DNA of 64,000 nucleotides from Mycobacterium botniense (GTDB lineage Bacteria; Actinomycetota; Actinomycetes; Mycobacteriales; Mycobacteriaceae): NCBI RefSeq assembly GCF_010723305.1, contig NZ_BLKW01000004.1, positions 2,046,001-2,110,000 of the forward strand. Direction: 5' to 3'. Below the pieces are notes generated by a model. It saw only the letters and a list, made by a program, of their open reading frames with translations. It had not been told where the DNA came from and did no database searches. The first letter of the stretch is position 1. Every line of letters starts with the position of its first letter. The translations under genes and the position numbers were made by a program. Below, in pieces: positions 60,284-64,000 of the stretch.

Positions 60284-60304
60284 GCGGGCCGCAGAGCGGC
60301 CCGC
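60284..60304 (-). terminator. Perfect hairpin between etfA and iscS
   Basis: GCGGGCCGC-AGA-GCGGCCCGC: 9-bp perfect stem with a 3-nt loop, between the etfA stop and the iscS start. No T tract; acts plausibly as a U-less terminator or processing site separating the two operons. Confidence 0.55.
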
Positions 60305-60309
60305 AGGAT

Positions 60310-61266
60310 TCAGCCCTTGCGCGCCTTGATCGCCTCGGTCAGCTGCGGGGCGACCTTGAACAGGTCGCCGACCACACCGAAATCGGCGATCTCGAAGATC
60401 GGCGCCTCCTCGTCCTTGTTGACCGCCACGATCGTCTTGGAGGTCTGCATGCCCGCCCGGTGCTGGATCGCCCCGGAGATCCCGAGCGCGATATACAGCT
60501 GCGGCGACACCGTCTTACCGGTCTGGCCCACCTGGAACTGGCCCGGGTAGTAGCCGGAGTCCACCGCTGCGCGCGACGCGCCGACCGCAGCGCCGAGCGA
60601 GTCGGCCAGCTCCTCCACCACACGGAAGTTCTCCGCACTACCCACACCGCGGCCACCGGACACCACGATCGCCGCCTCGGTCAGGTCTGGCCGCTCCCCG
60701 GCGACCGCCGGCTGGCGCGCGGTGATCTTGGTGACGTTCTCGGCCGGCGCGGGCACCTCGACAGTGACCTGCTCCCCCTTGCCCTCAACCGGCTGTGCCT
60801 CGACGGACCCGGCCCGCACGGTGATCACCGGGGTATCGCCGTTGGCCTGGGCCTCCACCGTGTAGGCGCCACCGAAGATGGAGTGCAGCACTTTGCCGTC
60901 CTCTTTAACGTCGACCACGTCAACCAGCAGCCCCGACCCGATCCGGGCGGCCAGCCGACCCGCGATCTCCTTGTCGGTGGCGGTAGCGGCCAGCAGTACG
61001 GCCGCGGGGGCAGACGATTCGGCCAGCGCCGCCAACACGTCGACGACCGGGGTGATCAGATAGTTCTCGACGATCTCGGACTCGGCAATGTAGATCTTCT
61101 CGGCCCCGGCCGCCTTCAGGCCCTCAATCAACGGCGCAGCCGTTCCCGGGGGCCCGACCACGACAGCGGCCGGCTCGCCCAGCCTGCGGGCGGCGGTGAG
61201 CAACTCGGCGGTGACCTTCTTCAGCGCCCCTTCAGCGTGCTCAGCGAGCACCAGTACTTCAGCCAT
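60310..61266 (-). CDS. etfA: Electron transfer flavoprotein alpha subunit
   Basis: 318 residues (fixB/Rv3028c homologue). Carries FAD and passes electrons from acyl-CoA dehydrogenases to the respiratory chain. C-terminal FAD domain: [80 protein letters not shown] and [21 protein letters not shown] 61266, 38 nt after etfB. Confidence 0.96.
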   Translation of the reverse strand: MAEVLVLAEHAEGALKKVTAELLTAARRLGEPAAVVVGPPGTAAPLIEGLKAAGAEKIYIAESEIVENYLITPVVDVLAALAESSAPAAVLLAATATDKEIAGRLAARIGSGLLVDVVDVKEDGKVLHSIFGGAYTVEAQANGDTPVITVRAGSVEAQPVEGKGEQVTVEVPAPAENVTKITARQPAVAGERPDLTEAAIVVSGGRGVGSAENFRVVEELADSLGAAVGASRAAVDSGYYPGQFQVGQTGKTVSPQLYIALGISGAIQHRAGMQTSKTIVAVNKDEEAPIFEIADFGVVGDLFKVAPQLTEAIKARKG

Positions 61267-61304
61267 CGGTAAGCCTTTTGCCTTCGTGTCTCGGAATAGT
61301 TCTG

Positions 61305-62105
61305 CTAGATCAGCTTCTGCGCAACCAGGTATTCGGCGATCTTGATTCCGCCGTCACCCTCATCGGGGATTTTCTCCCCTGCGGTCTTGGGCGGCTTGGG
61401 TGTCGATGAGAGCACCGTCGAACCAGCGTTGGCGAGTCCGACTTCGTCGGGTTCCACCCCGATATCCTCCAGGGTCAGGGTGGTGACCTCTTTCTTCTTG
61501 GCGGCCATGATGCCCTTGAAGGACGGAAACCGCGGTTCGTTGATCTTCTCGTTCACGCTCACCACAGCGGGCAGCGAGGCCTCCAGCGTGAAAACGCCGT
61601 CGTCGGTCTCCCGCTCACCGATAACCTTGCCGCCCTCGACCGAAAGTTTGCGCAGATGGGTGAGCTGCGGCAGGCCCAGATACTCGGCGATGATGGCGGG
61701 CACGGCCCCACCGACCCCGTCGGTGGATTCGTTACCGGCGATCACCAGCTCAGTGCCCTCAATAGTGCCCAGCGCCCGCGCCAGCGCCCACGCGGTCTGG
61801 ATGACATCCGAACCGTGCATCCTGTCGTCTTTAAGGTGGACGGCCTTGTCGGCGCCCATGGACAGGGCCTTGCGGATCGCCTCGGTGGCGCGCTCGGGAC
61901 CCGCGGTCAGCACGGTCACCGATCCCTCGATGCCGTCAGCAGCCTCTTTCTCCCGGATCTGCAGCGCCTCTTCGACGGCGCGCTCGTTGATCTCGTCCAG
62001 CACAGCGTCAGCGGCCTCACGGTCCAGCGTCCAGTCGCCCTCGGTGAGCTTGCGCTCCGACCAGGTGTCCGGGACCTGTTTGATCAGGACCACGATGTTC
62101 GTCAT
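61305..62105 (-). CDS. etfB: Electron transfer flavoprotein beta subunit
   Basis: 266 residues from ATG 62105 (MTNIVVLIKQVPDTWSERKL). Heterodimer partner of EtfA, binds AMP. Seen: DEINERAVEEALQIREKEAA, SVTVLTAGPERATEAIRKAL, SMGADKAVHLKDDRMHGSDV, LVIAGNESTDGVGGAVPAII and the C-terminal partner-docking arm. First gene of etfBA. A frame upstream to 62141 has no support. Confidence 0.96.
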   Translation of the reverse strand: MTNIVVLIKQVPDTWSERKLTEGDWTLDREAADAVLDEINERAVEEALQIREKEAADGIEGSVTVLTAGPERATEAIRKALSMGADKAVHLKDDRMHGSDVIQTAWALARALGTIEGTELVIAGNESTDGVGGAVPAIIAEYLGLPQLTHLRKLSVEGGKVIGERETDDGVFTLEASLPAVVSVNEKINEPRFPSFKGIMAAKKKEVTTLTLEDIGVEPDEVGLANAGSTVLSSTPKPPKTAGEKIPDEGDGGIKIAEYLVAQKLI

Positions 62106-62384
62106 GAGTGTGGTTCGTCCTCCTCGACGGAAGTCTGGCACCCTCAGCTGCCAGACCGGTCACGGTGTACGCGGCCGCACCCGCATGTTACTGATCGGTA
62201 ACTTTGTGCGGTCTGCTTTCACACCATAGCGGGTCGGCGTTGCCCGATCGCCCACCTCCTCCTTCCCCCTCCATTCCCCGCTCCTTGTCACGCTCCGGCC
62301 CATGCGCAGCCGGCAGGTGTCGGGTACCCCCAGTCGCCGGCGAACCATTCGCGATCCCGCAACTTCGGGATAGCCTGCCTTGCG

Positions 62385-63197
62385 ATGAACGCATTCGTCC
62401 CCGACACGTTCCACCCCGGACCCGCCGGGCCGCCAGCCGAGCCGGTGCTGGCGCTGACGGGCGAGCGCACCATCCCCGGGCTGGACGTCGAGAATTACTG
62501 GTTCCGCCGCCATCAAGTGGTCTACCAGCAGCTGGTGCCGCACTGCGCGGGTCGCGATGTGCTCGAGGCCGGCTGCGGCGAGGGCTACGGCGCCGATCTG
62601 ATCGCCGGCGTGGCACGCCGTGTCATCGGGCTGGACTACGACGCGGCGACAGTGGCCCATGTCCGGGCCCGCTATCCGCGGGTGGCGGTGGTGCGGGCAA
62701 ATCTGGCTGAGCTGCCGCTGGCCGACGCCTCGGTCGACGCCGTGGTCAGCTTCCAAGTCATTGAGCACCTGTGGGATCAGGCCCGGTTTGTTCGCGAGTG
62801 CGCCCGGGTGCTGCGTCCGTCGGGGGTGCTGATGGTGTCCACCCCGAACCGGATCACGTTCTCGCCGGGCCGAGACACCCCGGTCAACCCTTTTCACACC
62901 CGTGAACTCGATGCCGCTGAGCTTCGGCAATTGATTGCCGGCGCAGGGTTTTCGGCGATCCGGCTCAGCGGCGTATTTCACGGGCCGCGACTTCGGGACA
63001 TGGATCGGCGCCACGGCGGCTCCCTCATCGACGCACAGATCGCGCGGGCTGTGGCCGATGCCCCCTGGCCGGCTGCGCTGTTGAACGATGTCGCCGCGGT
63101 CACCGCCGGCGATTTCGACATCGTCGAGGCTGGCCGAGACGACGTGCACCACATCGATGACAGCCTCGACCTGATCGCGATCGCGGTGCGCCCGTGA
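62385..63197 (+). CDS. SAM-dependent methyltransferase (Rv3030 homologue)
   Basis: 270 residues. Class I fold: motif I RDVLEAGCGEGYGADLIAGV (about 58-77), VIGLDYDAATVAHVRARYP, NLAELPLADASVDAVVSFQV and VLRPSGVLMVSTPNRITFSP. In mycobacteria it neighbours genes for polymethylated glucose lipopolysaccharide, so sugar O-methylation is a reasonable but unproven role. It overlaps the GH57 gene by 4 nt (GTGA). Confidence 0.88.
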   Translation: MNAFVPDTFHPGPAGPPAEPVLALTGERTIPGLDVENYWFRRHQVVYQQLVPHCAGRDVLEAGCGEGYGADLIAGVARRVIGLDYDAATVAHVRARYPRVAVVRANLAELPLADASVDAVVSFQVIEHLWDQARFVRECARVLRPSGVLMVSTPNRITFSPGRDTPVNPFHTRELDAAELRQLIAGAGFSAIRLSGVFHGPRLRDMDRRHGGSLIDAQIARAVADAPWPAALLNDVAAVTAGDFDIVEAGRDDVHHIDDSLDLIAIAVRP

Positions 63198-64000
63198 CCG
63201 GCGGCGACGAAGTGCCGGGCCTGTTCACCCTGGTGCTGCACACGCATCTGCCGTGGCTGGCGCACCACGGCCGTTGGCCCGTCGGCGAAGAATGGCTCTA
63301 CCAGTCGTGGTCGGCGGCCTATCTTCCGCTGCTGCGGGTGTTATTCGGCCTCGCCGACGAGGGCCGCACCGGAGTGCTGACGCTCGGCGTGACGCCGGTG
63401 GTCGCCGCCCAGCTTGATGACCCCTACTGCCTCGACGGGATGTACCGCTGGCTGGGCAACTGGCGGCTACGTGCAGCCGAAGCCGCCAGCCTGCCGGCCG
63501 GCGTGAAGTCGGATCCGCTGACCGCATGTTCACCGGAAGCTCTGCGGGCGTTCGGGATTCGTGAATGTGCTGAGGCTGATCAGGCGCTCGACGACTTCGC
63601 CACCCGCTGGCGGCACGGGGCCAGCCCGCTGCTGCGTGACCTGATCGATGCAGGCACCGTGGAGTTGCTGGGCGGGCCGCTCGCCCACCCGTTTCAGCCG
63701 CTGCTGGCGCCGCGGCTGCGCGAGTTCGCGCTGCGCGAGGGCCTGGCCGACACCTGGTTGCGGGTGGGCCGCACGCCGGCGGGGATCTGGGCGCCTGAAT
63801 GCGCATACGCTCCGGGTTTAGAACACGACTATGCCAGCGCCGGTGTCAGCCACTTCCTCGTCGACGGCCCCTCGCTGCACGGCGACACCACCCTCGGGCG
63901 GCCGGTCGGTGACACCAATGTGGTGGCGTTCGGCCGCGACCTAAAGGTCAGCTACCGGGTGTGGTCCCCGAAATCTGGGTATCCGGGACACGCCGCCTAC
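63194..64000 (+). CDS. GH57 alpha-glucan branching enzyme, N-terminal part (runs off right edge)
   Basis: About 269 residues visible from GTG 63194, overlapping the methyltransferase stop. Glycoside hydrolase family 57: LFTLVLHTHLPWLAHHGRWP, VGEEWLYQSW, VLTLGVTPVVAAQLDDPY, ELLGGPLAHPFQPLLAPRLR and GIWAPECAYAPGLEHDYASA, where the Glu is the nucleophile motif. Homologue of Rv3031, thought to branch the glucan of methylglucose lipopolysaccharide. The C-terminal domains are outside the window. Confidence 0.9.
   Translation, partial: MTGGDEVPGLFTLVLHTHLPWLAHHGRWPVGEEWLYQSWSAAYLPLLRVLFGLADEGRTGVLTLGVTPVVAAQLDDPYCLDGMYRWLGNWRLRAAEAASLPAGVKSDPLTACSPEALRAFGIRECAEADQALDDFATRWRHGASPLLRDLIDAGTVELLGGPLAHPFQPLLAPRLREFALREGLADTWLRVGRTPAGIWAPECAYAPGLEHDYASAGVSHFLVDGPSLHGDTTLGRPVGDTNVVAFGRDLKVSYRVWSPKSGYPGHAAY

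Overview
The window reads as a high-GC actinobacterial chromosome, almost certainly a slow-growing Mycobacterium. The backbone follows the M. tuberculosis order from Rv3001c to Rv3031: ilvC-ilvN-ilvB1, cfp6, doxX, lppZ, then gatB, pfkA, gatA, gatC, an ACT-domain gene, ligA, then the Rv3015c homologue, lpqA, mnmA, iscS, etfA/etfB, a methyltransferase and a GH57 enzyme. An IS1081-type element of about 1.32 kb (IS1081/IS1395 group) is compatible with the M. xenopi/M. heckeshornense neighbourhood, but the species cannot be fixed from the sequence alone.

Two large accessory blocks interrupt this backbone. The first (about 5.9-26.3 kb, between lppZ and gatB) carries malic enzyme plus a PoxB-type pyruvate oxidase (malate to pyruvate to acetate), a TPR/sulfotransferase-like protein, an exported histidine-phosphatase-like protein with an altered second catalytic motif, two tandem TIGR00027-type methyltransferases, a [NiFe]-hydrogenase maturation operon (hypF, a SIS-HypC fusion, a GmhA-like SIS protein, hypE, hypC, hypD, DUF6390), a ThiI-type tRNA thiolation enzyme with an unknown partner, an Hsp18-type small heat-shock protein and a DUF4193 protein. 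No hydrogenase structural subunits, hypA or hypB are in view.

The second block (about 35.8-56.1 kb) lies between ligA and the Rv3015c homologue. From the left it holds an IS30-type transposase, a DUF3024 gene that looks 5'-truncated, an IS1081-like element, a CRISPR array of 10 repeats, a 3.2-kb three-gene transposon, a second array of 70 repeats, a short leader, and a complete type I-E cas operon transcribed leftward (cas3-cse1-cse2-cas7-cas5-cas6e-cas1-cas2, mostly with 4-nt ATGA overlaps). The repeat orientation and the leader next to cas2 show that both arrays are transcribed leftward. The two arrays were once one: the transposon has TGTTG...CAACA ends and a 7-bp target duplication (GCCTGGA), and removing it with one duplication copy restores a spacer of exactly 33 nt. 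The ancestral array therefore had 80 repeats and 79 spacers. Two adjacent spacers are identical, one repeat lacks a base, and one spacer is only 23 nt and dominated by a G run.

Smaller signals worth reading are a branched-chain amino-acid leader peptide with a terminator upstream of ilvB (attenuation), an apparent CTG start for cas2, and a perfect 9-bp hairpin between etfA and iscS. Most start sites were chosen from Shine-Dalgarno spacing, overlaps with the upstream stop codon and remembered family lengths; homology statements rest on recognised motifs and recalled family sequences, not on database searches.
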